A stretch of DNA of 18,079 nucleotides, from assembly GCA_016839345.1 (NCBI GenBank), contig JAEOUL010000264.1, forward strand, positions 1 through 18,079, given 5' to 3'. This document shows, piece after piece, positions 7,501-14,990 of the stretch; position 1 is the stretch's first letter; each line of letters begins with the position of its first letter. This DNA comes from Candidatus Thorarchaeota archaeon. Lineage in GTDB: Archaea; Asgardarchaeota; Thorarchaeia; Thorarchaeales; Thorarchaeaceae. Under the pieces are notes generated by a model. The model searched no databases, was not told the DNA's origin, and saw nothing but the letters and a program-made list of their open reading frames with translations. Both the position numbers and the translations under genes were made by a program.

Positions 7501-10500
7501 ACTACAACGACCTCAGATGTGAACTCCATCCAGCCAGTCCAGTTGTAGAAAGTGCCATAGATGTCTATCATGTAGAACTTGTCGATGTGTTCTGAGAATT
7601 TGTCTGTTGGTTCAAAAAATGGATGCTCCATGCCCGAGTAGAATATTGTACCATTAGCTAAGGTGATTTTGTGGAATATTGCTCTCCATGTTTCATTGTA
7701 GAGGAACTCCTCACCTTGCAATGTTCGTACAAATCTGTGCGTTCCATTGTCCTCCCAGATGCGACTTGTATCATAGTTGCCATCGAAGAATCCAGTTTCA
7801 AGATCAAGCCAAGCAGTTCGATTGAATTCGAGTGTGGATAGACTAATGTTACCAGCTGCTACAGTCCAACCATGTGGTATGATTTCGGGAATGAATATTG
7901 AGCCTTTCGCCTTTGAGATCCAAGGCAGTGTATCGGGAAACTGGTTGTAGTCCATTAAGTGATCTGGAGCTACACCCCAGTCTGTGAGGTTATATAATGT
8001 TCCCAGCACATTTACCCGATAGACTGGATAGTCGTAGGAAAATGGTGGTCCTGGCCACGAATCGTGGCGGTCATATTGAGCAGGGTATGCAGTTCCATTG
8101 ATGTAGGCAATCTCGAATGAATACCTGTTTTTGATGACCCAATCCAATTCCCACCATCCGTTCAATGGTTCACCTGGAGCTGGAATGGGACGTGGCACAC
8201 TATTAACCATCATGTAAGCGTAGAGCTTTGTGGTGTATTGAGGAATGAACTTCTGACCATTATAATCACATTCCATTAGCTCATGAGGCAACTCGATGAC
8301 ATATATTCTTCCACCATCTGTGAAGTTATGATAGTAGTACAGGTTGTCACCTTCCCAGTATCGAAAGACATCAACAGGCTCCCAGGTTTCATTGAGAAAT
8401 ATAATACAGTGGTCGTCCCCGACCCATTCAGGCCATCCAACCATGTAGACAGGAGTAGTCTTCGAAGGCTCAAATGGATCCATCGGCGTTGCATAGGTCA
8501 CTGTGGTATAGTCAACCGTTGTAACTGGAACAACCTGAACCCTAGTGGCAGTGTCAAATTTCCACCAGTCATCTGACCAAGTTCCAATAATGATTGAACC
8601 ATCAGCTGCAACCCATGAGTAATAATCTAGGTAACCCATCCACCTAGGTTCATTCTGGAAGGATAGAAAGTTAGTCCCATTGTTCAGTGATATGTCGTAT
8701 ATTGCGGCTATCTGATCACCAAAGACCTCAACCTCAGAACCATTGTACCATTTCATGTATCTTCGAGTCGTGTCCAAGGCGTAGTCGTAATCCTCACGAA
8801 TGAACGTTTCATGAGTTTCCTCGAAGTCGCCAAAGATGTAACTCTGAATTGGTTCGGGAGTGCCTCCTATCAAGATGTATGGAATACTCTCACGCTCATA
8901 GAGCTCTCCAGTTTCCCAGTTTCTGAATATTTTCCCTTGGTAAGGTGTTTCTACATAGACAATGTCAGTGCCATTCCAGTAGTGGTAAACTGTGTCCTCG
9001 GTCCATCCCAGAACAGTGTGACGGTCCCATCCTGACTCATAGTCAACGACCCATGTTAGATTGCCATAGTAATAATCCCACCACCATTCCAATGAGGGCA
9101 TGTCAGATTGAGGTGTAACATCAAAGACAACCTTTAGGTCATCACCAATCACTGTATAGGATACATTTCCTGCAGTCACGAAGGTTGTTGACATCCTACC
9201 CTGAAGTGACTCCATTGGGAAGTGTTGGTTAGTCCAATCGTCGGCATTGTGATCCCAGATGAGTTCTTCCCAGAACCATCCGTAAACAAGTTCTTCTTCC
9301 TGTATAAAGCGTCCATCAGGAAGTAAGACTTCATAGGTTTCATAGTGCCAACCCTCACCCCATTGTGTTCGGACAGTATAGTTGTATACTTTGATATCAA
9401 CACCACCAGAGGGATTCACCTTTATCTGTAGTCGGACTTCTGTGGTTTGTGACCACTCAATGCCCAGATCCCTTCCCCAGTCATCCTCATATCCAGTCAT
9501 CACAAAGGCAATTCCATCAATGTCATCAGCGAGTTCAATACCACCTTGGAGAGTAGAATTGACAATGAAAGTCTGTCCCACATTGACCTTAAACACATTA
9601 TCAGGAATGTACTCCTCACCCTTTGTCCTCAGTCTAACAATGGATACAGGTGTATCGACAGCAAGGCTTCGCATTTCCTCATATTTTACAGCGGCGCCTA
9701 CGGGTGCGATTGGGAGATTCACATAATTAACTAGTTCCTGATTCAGGATGTTCTTTGCACGTTCTGATATATGAAGGGTTTCTCCGAATTCACTTCCGGA
9801 TGGAAGAACTGTTTCATTGATATGACCTCTGAAATCAACCACAAGCTTTCCTTTTGTATTGTAATATACTCTACTGGAAAGTTCATTCAAATTGAATGGT
9901 CTTGGCCAGCTTGGATCCCAGGGATAGTATTCTTCCCAATGAATATCCTCCCATCGTCCATCAACCTCGGTGTAATTCTCAAAGTGATATACTGAAAAGT
10001 ACTCAAACGAGTTGGTTTGGAAGTTGTATGATATTCCATACTCAGGCCAAGCTTCTTTAGTTTGCCAGCCCCAATCTCTTGTGTGAGTGAAATATTCGAG
10101 ACCATTGTCCACCCACGTATAGGTGTCTTCCCAGTGATATCCTTCTCGGGGTTCTTTCCAAGACACTTCTGCATTTGCATTCCAGATGTACGTTTGAGCA
10201 ACGCTATTCCACTCCCAAGCACCCTTTCTCACCTCTGTCACGTAGTATTTGCCGAAGACCCATTTCTGCGTCTTGAAGGTTGATGGTGACTGAATGTGAA
10301 TAGTAGCATTTGACATGATAGTGGCGTTACTTATCGTCATGGTGAAATTGAAATCCTCACCTTTGTTTGCAGTATACAAAGATTCTCCATCATCATTTAC
10401 TCGTTTTAACTCATAGTATCCTCCAAACGCCTGATTTATGATACTGTGAAGGTCCATGCCAAGTAGTCGACCACTCTGCTCAGTCTGTTGGCTCTCTGCA

Positions 10501-11276
10501 ATAGACTGGTAATTCATATCCATCGCCATTGCATTGAACATATAGAATCCTGGTAAGAGTGATGAGTTGAAACGAATTCTAAATTCTGCAAAATACGCTT
10601 CTCCATCATAAGAGTACTGACTTGAAACATTGTCAAGCTCAACATACGGTTCAACCATACCACCAAAAACATCAGACAGTGTGAAGTCAGGAGGCAGATC
10701 TCCAGGAGGACCTTCAGGCCACACAGCATCCTTGCTGGAATAAATTTCCCATCGGTCCCATGTCACATAATAGATTCCAATCATCATTGTTGGGTGGTTA
10801 CCTTCAATTTTCATCTCTCCATCTTTCATCTCGGATAGATTGAAGTATTGACCTGTGAATCCAACGGCATGTGGTAATTGTCCACTGAGTGCAGTATCAG
10901 GAACCTCAACAACAAAGTCAATCCAAGAGTTGATTGGAATCTCTTGAATCCAAGGGATAGACGCTCCAGTTGAAACATTAAGCGTGTCCCAGAAAATAGT
11001 TGGTCCAAACCTGTAATGTGTTGAATTCCAAGAATGGGGTTGATAATCATTCAGTGTTGCACGGTCCCAGCTCACTTTGGTATAATTGCTTGGATAGTCA
11101 GCAAGAGCAGATCCGGGATTAATGACAGATGGACCACTCATGCTTGCAGGTGAGTCAACAATTGCAGTGGGAATTGTTGGTTGTGAAGCAAATAGTGAAA
11201 CTGTGAATAGAATAAGCGCAAACATCGAGAGTGTTTTTTGAATGAGTTTCGTCGTGTACACCTCATCTCTCATCAT
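4593..11276 (-). CDS. Giant aromatic-rich surface protein, membrane-anchored
   Basis: A 2227-residue protein. Residues about 10-32 are a secretion signal (LSMFALILFTVSLFA core after Lys residues). A long beta-rich body follows (about 60-1850), unusually rich in Trp and Tyr (for example EWWWDYYY, WSWLWWELEE) with very many Asn-x-Ser/Thr sequons, suggesting heavy N-glycosylation. Recurrent NG[T/S] hairpin turns are seen, including three copies of a 36-40 residue unit at about 1060-1353. A calcium-loop-like NDTDSDNFMDI lies near 1583. Three tandem Ig-like domains span about 1872-2168, then a Pro/Thr stalk (about 2170-2195), a membrane helix (about 2203-2222) and terminal RRRR. Only about three Cys are present. 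This is the architecture of an S-layer-like or adhesive cell-surface protein held in the cytoplasmic membrane with the body outside. No enzyme motif was recognised. Start is ATG-ATG without Shine-Dalgarno; the signal peptide supports it. Confidence 0.85.
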   Translation of the reverse strand: MMRDEVYTTKLIQKTLSMFALILFTVSLFASQPTIPTAIVDSPASMSGPSVINPGSALADYPSNYTKVSWDRATLNDYQPHSWNSTHYRFGPTIFWDTLNVSTGASIPWIQEIPINSWIDFVVEVPDTALSGQLPHAVGFTGQYFNLSEMKDGEMKIEGNHPTMMIGIYYVTWDRWEIYSSKDAVWPEGPPGDLPPDFTLSDVFGGMVEPYVELDNVSSQYSYDGEAYFAEFRIRFNSSLLPGFYMFNAMAMDMNYQSIAESQQTEQSGRLLGMDLHSIINQAFGGYYELKRVNDDGESLYTANKGEDFNFTMTISNATIMSNATIHIQSPSTFKTQKWVFGKYYVTEVRKGAWEWNSVAQTYIWNANAEVSWKEPREGYHWEDTYTWVDNGLEYFTHTRDWGWQTKEAWPEYGISYNFQTNSFEYFSVYHFENYTEVDGRWEDIHWEEYYPWDPSWPRPFNLNELSSRVYYNTKGKLVVDFRGHINETVLPSGSEFGETLHISERAKNILNQELVNYVNLPIAPVGAAVKYEEMRSLAVDTPVSIVRLRTKGEEYIPDNVFKVNVGQTFIVNSTLQGGIELADDIDGIAFVMTGYEDDWGRDLGIEWSQTTEVRLQIKVNPSGGVDIKVYNYTVRTQWGEGWHYETYEVLLPDGRFIQEEELVYGWFWEELIWDHNADDWTNQHFPMESLQGRMSTTFVTAGNVSYTVIGDDLKVVFDVTPQSDMPSLEWWWDYYYGNLTWVVDYESGWDRHTVLGWTEDTVYHYWNGTDIVYVETPYQGKIFRNWETGELYERESIPYILIGGTPEPIQSYIFGDFEETHETFIREDYDYALDTTRRYMKWYNGSEVEVFGDQIAAIYDISLNNGTNFLSFQNEPRWMGYLDYYSWVAADGSIIIGTWSDDWWKFDTATRVQVVPVTTVDYTTVTYATPMDPFEPSKTTPVYMVGWPEWVGDDHCIIFLNETWEPVDVFRYWEGDNLYYYHNFTDGGRIYVIELPHELMECDYNGQKFIPQYTTKLYAYMMVNSVPRPIPAPGEPLNGWWELDWVIKNRYSFEIAYINGTAYPAQYDRHDSWPGPPFSYDYPVYRVNVLGTLYNLTDWGVAPDHLMDYNQFPDTLPWISKAKGSIFIPEIIPHGWTVAAGNISLSTLEFNRTAWLDLETGFFDGNYDTSRIWEDNGTHRFVRTLQGEEFLYNETWRAIFHKITLANGTIFYSGMEHPFFEPTDKFSEHIDKFYMIDIYGTFYNWTGWMEFTSEVVVVYNVTGYPSDGSFWFLGQDINVTQFMVPSYWWDGFEWRDYPPNPWDNVRVQQYHFLQAMNGSRYEVVPLFYTPESYRYNFPASQFLNMGIWYNITGRSDMIYKAYTFEGYSKKLDYAPLPVSIVRSQYSIISGAPRWGMWDVELWLMNPLTGAIDLDGNLETTYDQYFIKEYHTSTDFYNITHEYLDVTIFWEPNNNTWADEFYLHSFTGMVTFNWTFSWADTYIWTKADTGATLTPEEFASVNSILFDAWGNPKPGYWNIAWMAENFTSADLLQRAIDEGWDWVPEGSQEWSWLWWELEESYNTPANNGTDLLDINLAYQYAGMFAWNDTDSDNFMDISSESLGDAELSHYWMPIDVLSVNFTTPGEAWGNYNANDTVYRSVNETIDFGVTFINVTGEVFPFGDWSYFDWYDGQYYGSDFSSFDERPTQCLTEEFTIDVHFTGELNETVNIAGVKFDIGVGDWDMYTPGGVNVLEGRSLAVSFFSDLTILNSTGDSVSATYLDDYNRPVTNNLAAPSSNFTMTGGLSNVALMSLGGTPYDWSKNTSYPTFVDAQTVPLDAFSAIYVSGGGKSATTFSIASTQFFTVIGFPQWDGYAVVVDPIFVGYISHGTTDTTAPEFASITAAHYPDALGDYVRIQAHVIDAGGSDIASVKVHDIDSGQNHTMTFNEVLERWIVDIHRTEDASYTFNYQIIAKDNAGNVGVSTPRVFIFRDNIDPTIDTLSIVNGTGIYGEIATITVIVSDTGGSGISNVVLTYSNSSGTYNVPMSFSAGEWTGIIPTHAPTTIVPYYVTAWDIDGNFAQSTPAQFIFASGGTADTFGPSIAFVDRNPISPTSSDSVTVSSDILDISGVSSATLQYRIDSGAWNNVTMTNVGDTWSGIIPAQADGVTVTYRIVAYDGIGNEAISEEDFYIVSDSPVTPTTTTTPEPTPTPTPTGPSPEDRETMLMVYGAFGTLVVLVLILGVRRRR
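7218..8099 (-). repeat. Three diverged ~40-residue NGT...GxxYNxT repeats
   Basis: Within the giant surface protein three units begin with NG[TS]xx and end with GxxYNxT at nearly equal lengths. Unit A is 7980-8099 (starts NGTAYP, ends GTLYNLT, 40 residues, from residue 1060). Unit B is 7536-7655 (starts NGTIFY, ends GTFYNWT, 40 residues, from residue 1208). Unit C is 7218-7325 (starts NGSRYEV, ends GIWYNIT, 36 residues, from residue 1318). The interior diverges but stays aromatic and Pro-rich. Spacers are about 108 and 70 residues. They look like related beta-hairpin modules. Confidence 0.6.
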
Positions 11277-11336
11277 TTAGTAACCGCGGCTGATTCAAGT
11301 AGGCATAGAAACGTGTCACACTACTGTGAACATAAC

Positions 11337-11361
11337 AGGATTGTGTCCGGAAAACAATCCT
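11337..11361 (-). promoter_or_regulatory. Perfect 8-bp inverted repeat upstream of giant gene
   Basis: AGGATTGT (11337-11344) and ACAATCCT (11354-11361) are perfect arms around 9 nt. The dyad lies 61-85 bp before the ATG of the surface-protein gene. A palindromic TATA-like GATATATC (11367-11374) is centred about 22 bp upstream of the dyad centre on the minus strand, so the dyad would sit near the transcription start or early leader. It could be an operator or a leader hairpin. Confidence 0.45.
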
Positions 11362-11409
11362 TCCTGGATATATCACTAGCAGCGGTGCTTTCGTAGCTTT
11401 TCCCGACCT

Positions 11410-11439
11410 TAGAATATAAGCCTACGTCGATTGAATCGA
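11410..11439 (-). promoter_or_regulatory. TATA-like element with adjacent 13-bp palindrome
   Basis: On the minus strand CTTATATTCT (complement of 11411-11420) is a good archaeal TATA-like box oriented toward the giant surface-protein gene. Directly upstream of it lies TCGATTGAATCGA (11427-11439), a perfect palindrome with one central base. The palindrome covers the BRE/activator side of the promoter, making it a candidate regulator site. A second TATA candidate at 11367-11374 competes with this one. Confidence 0.4.
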
Positions 11440-11444
11440 ATACT

Positions 11445-11486
11445 AAAAATGGAGAGTGGAGAAGGAGCGATTGAAAACCGCTCCTT
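11445..11486 (-). terminator. Hairpin terminator of the SpoIIM-like membrane-protein gene
   Basis: AAGGAGCG (11462-11469) and CGCTCCTT (11479-11486) form a perfect 8-bp stem with a 9-nt loop, starting 8 bp past the gene's stop. On the minus strand TTTTT (complement of 11445-11449) follows 12 bases later. It separates this gene from the giant surface-protein gene, arguing that the two are separate transcripts. Confidence 0.62.
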
Positions 11487-11494
11487 GTTTAGTT

Positions 11495-14248
11495 CTATGG
11501 ACTGAAAACAATCCAGAAGATGATTGGGGTCACGAATGCCTCAATCAGGGCAGCAATCACGAGGAAGAAAACAATCAGTATGTACGTCCTCCAAGTTCGT
11601 TCATCTCCCAAAAGGGCTCGAGTCTTCGAAGGAACTGCTTCCCAGTCTTCATCTTCAATAGTAGGCCAGAGATCCTTTGCAATCCTAATTGATGCTGCTG
11701 CAGCAACTAAGAAAGTTGGGATTTCCACAATTGCATGAGGAACAATCCTAGCAAGGAAATCCACTAGACCAAGACCCCAAGAGTACTCGATAATTGCTAT
11801 CCCTCCAAGTGTGAGAGCTGTTGATAGCACCTCTGCGATAGCTATCGACATGATGCCAAATTTAATGTAAGTTATCAAAAAGTCTTCATCACGTCTTCGA
11901 CCTCCATAGAGTTTGTAACCTCCTGCCAGAAATAGTGGGAGAACAATCAATGCAATCACCGTGAACTGGTCGTCATAGATGAAGTACTCAGCAGCGAATA
12001 CAGTGATGAACAGTGGGAACCACCAACCTCCAGAACCATGTCCTCCTCGACTCCGTACAAAAGCGATTATGCCGAATATCAGAAACATTGCTCCGAAAAC
12101 ATACATTGCCCTGAGCCCAAGTTGAGCTGCAAAGCCCCATCGAGGATCTAACAGATTGAACAAGCCTCGCGATAAATCATATTGAGTCCAGAGGTATGTG
12201 ATAGCACCACCAATCACAACTGCTACTATACTCCAGGTTCCAATGAACCTTTCAGAGAGTGACTTCCTCGCACCAGTATACCATAGAACGGCAGACCAGA
12301 ATATTGGACCCATAACCATCATCAATGCTACCCGTACTAGGTTATGTTCTGCAAAAACCACAAACCAACCGAGTGGATCAGCATTCGGATCAATCCACCT
12401 GGGGGCTAGGAAATCAACTTGAGGCGGGAGAACTCCTTCTAAACCATCAGGATTTGCTATCTTCTCCAGAAGTCCAGTCAATAGAGTTCTGAAATAGAAT
12501 GGATCAATGAATAGGGTTGAAATTCCCCATATCCCAAATACAGCTATGGCAAGTCCTCCAAAGAACATCACAGTAGACTGAGCCAAGTCACGTTTCGTAA
12601 TCCTAAGGAGAGGACCTATAGTTTCACCAATAGTTATGCGCCAGCTATCTCTGAATTCAAAGAAGTACATGATGAAGAGAGTAGAGAATACAAAGATTGG
12701 TAGGTTCACAATGAACTGAGCCGCAAGTCGATAGAGAAATTGACCCTCCGTTGGAAGGATAAGGAATGGTCTAAGTCTGTTGAAGATTTCTCCAGCATAT
12801 ACTGCTGGTGTAATAGAAGAACCAACAATGTAGTCAAGGCCAGGTAGCAAGAAGTATGTAGCAGAAGCCAGAGTCACACCAGAGATAAGAGCGAATGACT
12901 CGATACCTGTGTTCAATCGTTTCCGAATGTAATGACCTGCAACTCCCAACACAATCATCATAGCGAAGGGTATCGAAAGCAAGATGAACACCCAGATAGT
13001 TTCTCCAAGAATCTCAATATTATTCGGCGGATTCATGAGTATACCCGCAATGAATTCATCATCTATTGCACCAGGGAATATCGCAAAAATACCATGTTCA
13101 ATTCCATAGTTCAAGGTTGTCGCGAATACTGATGCAATATATGCCCCAGTAACTGCAAGACCAGCTCCTATACTGATAGCTAGAGTTTTGAATGCATTAC
13201 CCCAGTTGATAGTTGACAGTCTTGATCTTGCTTGTGTGATTGAATCGAAGGTCCGTTTATAGAGGACAACAGAGAAATCTTCGACCAATGGGAATATCAA
13301 AACTACAAAGATGATTGGAGGTACTGCAAGAGTTAAACCTTGGAGATAATACTGAATGAGATAGGGAGTGATATCTGCAATTAATCCTTCTTCTACTAAG
13401 CCCATTGACAACCATACATCATATCCAAGAATTCCTATAGTAAGTAGAATATTCAGGCGGAAAAACCAGCCTAGAACCCCGCGCATCATTTCTCCACCTA
13501 AGTCACGGCCTCCTAGCTGGAGACCAGCACCTTTCGCTATTCGATTTGATGCAGGATAACCAAAACGGTATATCCAGATCACGAAGATGAAGATATTCAC
13601 AATATAGAAATCCGGACTAGCGCCTCTTGGATCTCCTTCCGCAACAAGGATGTAGTTGGTTAGACTACCAATATACACTGAGATTGATGGTACAAGAGTG
13701 GCAAGTCCAATTATGACATAGTCCTTCCACGCTTCTCGCCAAGCACGCGCTTGAACTTCTGGGTTCAGAGGTTGAGGCTCAACTCCCACGAATGTAATGT
13801 TATCTAAGCGATCCCCTAAGCTAGTGTATCCATCAGTTTCGGGCTCCCGCTTCGTGATTCTTCTAATGAGGTTCTTGAATCTCATCTTCAGGGGGTCCTG
13901 AAGTGTCAGTTTAGCAGCGAGAACAAGCATTCCAAAAAGGACTGCAAAAAAGGAAACCATTACCCAGATTAAGTACTCTTGTAGAGCTGACGTGAATTGA
14001 AACAGCATATCTGTCAAGAGAAGCCATGAAAGAATTCTTGTGTCCACAACTGCATCGAGTGTAGTATTATCATAAATTGCAATAGTGAGGAGGAACCATG
14101 TAATTGTTCTAAGATACATCAATACTATGAAAGCTTCGATCAGTTTGCTTTTCCTCTTTCCAAAGAAGAGGAAATAAACAAGGGTTACAATCAACGGGGG
14201 AATAAACTCAAACATAATTGTCAATAGCGTGAGGTCGTGTAGCGCCAA
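11495..14248 (-). CDS. Large polytopic membrane protein with C-terminal SpoIIM-like domain
   Basis: A 917-residue protein with roughly 18 predicted membrane helices. Residues from about 780 to the end match the SpoIIM (DUF95) pattern: a helix, the motif PHAIVEIPTFLVAAAASIRIA (PHxxxEIP at 837-844), a basic/acidic loop, and a last helix with IAALIEAFVTP (902-908). Usual SpoIIM proteins are about 200 residues, so this is a fusion or a domain inside a much larger membrane protein. The first 780 residues contain repeated blocks of helices with cytoplasmic basic loops (for example KRKSK, RRITKREPE, KRTFDSITQARSR) and are not recognised. SpoIIM members occur with membrane-remodelling or export contexts in Bacteria and Archaea; a specific role here is not shown. 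The start given is TTG with GGAGTG 8 nt before it; ATG at 14215 (Met12) is an alternative because a TATA-like TGTATATC at about 14269-14276 would place transcription start near the TTG. Confidence 0.72.
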   Translation of the reverse strand: MALHDLTLLTIMFEFIPPLIVTLVYFLFFGKRKSKLIEAFIVLMYLRTITWFLLTIAIYDNTTLDAVVDTRILSWLLLTDMLFQFTSALQEYLIWVMVSFFAVLFGMLVLAAKLTLQDPLKMRFKNLIRRITKREPETDGYTSLGDRLDNITFVGVEPQPLNPEVQARAWREAWKDYVIIGLATLVPSISVYIGSLTNYILVAEGDPRGASPDFYIVNIFIFVIWIYRFGYPASNRIAKGAGLQLGGRDLGGEMMRGVLGWFFRLNILLTIGILGYDVWLSMGLVEEGLIADITPYLIQYYLQGLTLAVPPIIFVVLIFPLVEDFSVVLYKRTFDSITQARSRLSTINWGNAFKTLAISIGAGLAVTGAYIASVFATTLNYGIEHGIFAIFPGAIDDEFIAGILMNPPNNIEILGETIWVFILLSIPFAMMIVLGVAGHYIRKRLNTGIESFALISGVTLASATYFLLPGLDYIVGSSITPAVYAGEIFNRLRPFLILPTEGQFLYRLAAQFIVNLPIFVFSTLFIMYFFEFRDSWRITIGETIGPLLRITKRDLAQSTVMFFGGLAIAVFGIWGISTLFIDPFYFRTLLTGLLEKIANPDGLEGVLPPQVDFLAPRWIDPNADPLGWFVVFAEHNLVRVALMMVMGPIFWSAVLWYTGARKSLSERFIGTWSIVAVVIGGAITYLWTQYDLSRGLFNLLDPRWGFAAQLGLRAMYVFGAMFLIFGIIAFVRSRGGHGSGGWWFPLFITVFAAEYFIYDDQFTVIALIVLPLFLAGGYKLYGGRRRDEDFLITYIKFGIMSIAIAEVLSTALTLGGIAIIEYSWGLGLVDFLARIVPHAIVEIPTFLVAAAASIRIAKDLWPTIEDEDWEAVPSKTRALLGDERTWRTYILIVFFLVIAALIEAFVTPIIFWIVFSP

Positions 14249-14344
14249 CTATTAGTCACTCCAGGCGATATACAGAGTCCACAAAGCGTTTCCTTTCAAA
14301 AAAAGGTTCGTAAGACAAATTGGGAAAAATCGAAAATGTCCTAC

Positions 14345-14358
14345 CGAAAGTTTAAAGA
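14345..14358 (+). promoter_or_regulatory. BRE/TATA promoter of ferritin gene
   Basis: CGAAAG (14345-14350) followed by TTTAAAGA (14351-14358) has the form of an archaeal BRE plus TATA box. Transcription would start about 25 bp downstream, near 14380, leaving a leader of about 54 nt before the ATG. Confidence 0.6.
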
Positions 14359-14379
14359 CAACTAGTTAGCTATCGTGAA

Positions 14380-14394
14380 CTCAGTTCAACTGAG
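14380..14394 (+). promoter_or_regulatory. 15-bp palindrome at expected ferritin transcription start
   Basis: CTCAGTTCAACTGAG is a perfect palindrome with 7-bp arms and one central base. It sits where transcription should begin given the upstream TATA box, the classic location of an archaeal repressor operator. In a ferritin promoter an iron-responsive DtxR/MDR1-like regulator is an attractive but unproven candidate; the sequence is not the textbook DtxR box. A second small dyad, GTTGA-gatta-TCAAC (14396-14410), follows in the leader. Confidence 0.5.
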
Positions 14395-14419
14395 GGTTGA
14401 GATTATCAACGCTAAAGTT

Positions 14420-14425
14420 GAGGTG
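14420..14425 (+). promoter_or_regulatory. Shine-Dalgarno of ferritin
   Basis: GAGGTG lies 8 nt before the ATG at 14434 and fixes that start. Confidence 0.75.
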
Positions 14426-14433
14426 CATTATTC

Positions 14434-14961
14434 ATGGAAATAAATAAGGAGTTAGTTGACGCAATTAATGATCAACTGAATTTTGAATTATACAGTGCAT
14501 TCATCTATCTCTCAATGGGAACCTGGTTTGAGGACCAAAACCTCACTGGAATGGCTCATTGGATGGAGATACAATACCAAGAAGAGTTTGCTCATGCAAT
14601 GAGATTCTACAGACATCTTACTGAGCGTGGAGCAAGAGTTTTGATGAAACAGATTGAAGCGCCAAAGACTGAATGGAAATCAGCACACGAGGTTTTTGCA
14701 GATGCATATCATCACGAAACCATTGTCACTGAGAGAATCTACAAGATTGGAGACATAGCTGATAGATTAGGTGACAGATCGACTCAGTCAATGCTTACTT
14801 GGTTTTATAATGAACAAACTGAGGAAGAAGCCAACACAATGGAAATCCGAGACAAACTCAAATTGATTGGGGACTCGATTCCAGCGCTACTTCAGCTTGA
14901 TGCAGAGCTAGGTGCAAGACCACCAGCCGCACCAATACCAGCAGATTCCACTCAACCATAG
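14434..14961 (+). CDS. ftn: Ferritin (non-heme, FtnA-type)
   Basis: A 175-residue four-helix-bundle ferritin that oxidises Fe(II) and stores Fe(III) mineral in a cytoplasmic 24-subunit shell. The ferroxidase residues are all visible: E18, E51 and H54 (in YQEEFAHAM), E95 (in YHHETIVTE), Q128 and E131 (in YNEQTEEE), each offset by one from the E. coli FtnA positions E17, E50, H53, E94, Q127 and E130. Landmarks ELYSAFIYLSM and WFEDQNLTGMAHW are typical of prokaryotic ferritin rather than bacterioferritin, and there is no haem-binding Met at the usual place. The length is close to family norm (about 165-175), with a short Pro/Ala tail after residue 160. The gene has its own promoter, a palindrome at the expected start site and a strong terminator, so it is a single-gene unit, probably iron- or oxidant-regulated. 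Confidence 0.95.
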   Translation: MEINKELVDAINDQLNFELYSAFIYLSMGTWFEDQNLTGMAHWMEIQYQEEFAHAMRFYRHLTERGARVLMKQIEAPKTEWKSAHEVFADAYHHETIVTERIYKIGDIADRLGDRSTQSMLTWFYNEQTEEEANTMEIRDKLKLIGDSIPALLQLDAELGARPPAAPIPADSTQP

Positions 14962-14990
14962 TTGGAGAGATACACGCTTCCACAGCGCAA

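Noticed and set aside
9382..9726. Open frame of about 114 codons on the plus strand inside the giant gene
   Set aside because: It lies wholly opposite the surface-protein gene, has no Shine-Dalgarno or recognisable domain, and is a by-product of the opposite coding frame.
4593..11276. Possible secreted protease or glycosidase in the giant protein
   Set aside because: I found no catalytic triad, HExxH, or glycosidase acid pair in recognisable context; only structural and binding-type features are visible.
14434..14961. Bacterioferritin or rubrerythrin instead of ferritin
   Set aside because: The ferroxidase residues and Q128 fit FtnA-type ferritin; there is no haem-ligand Met context and no C-terminal rubredoxin Cys motifs.
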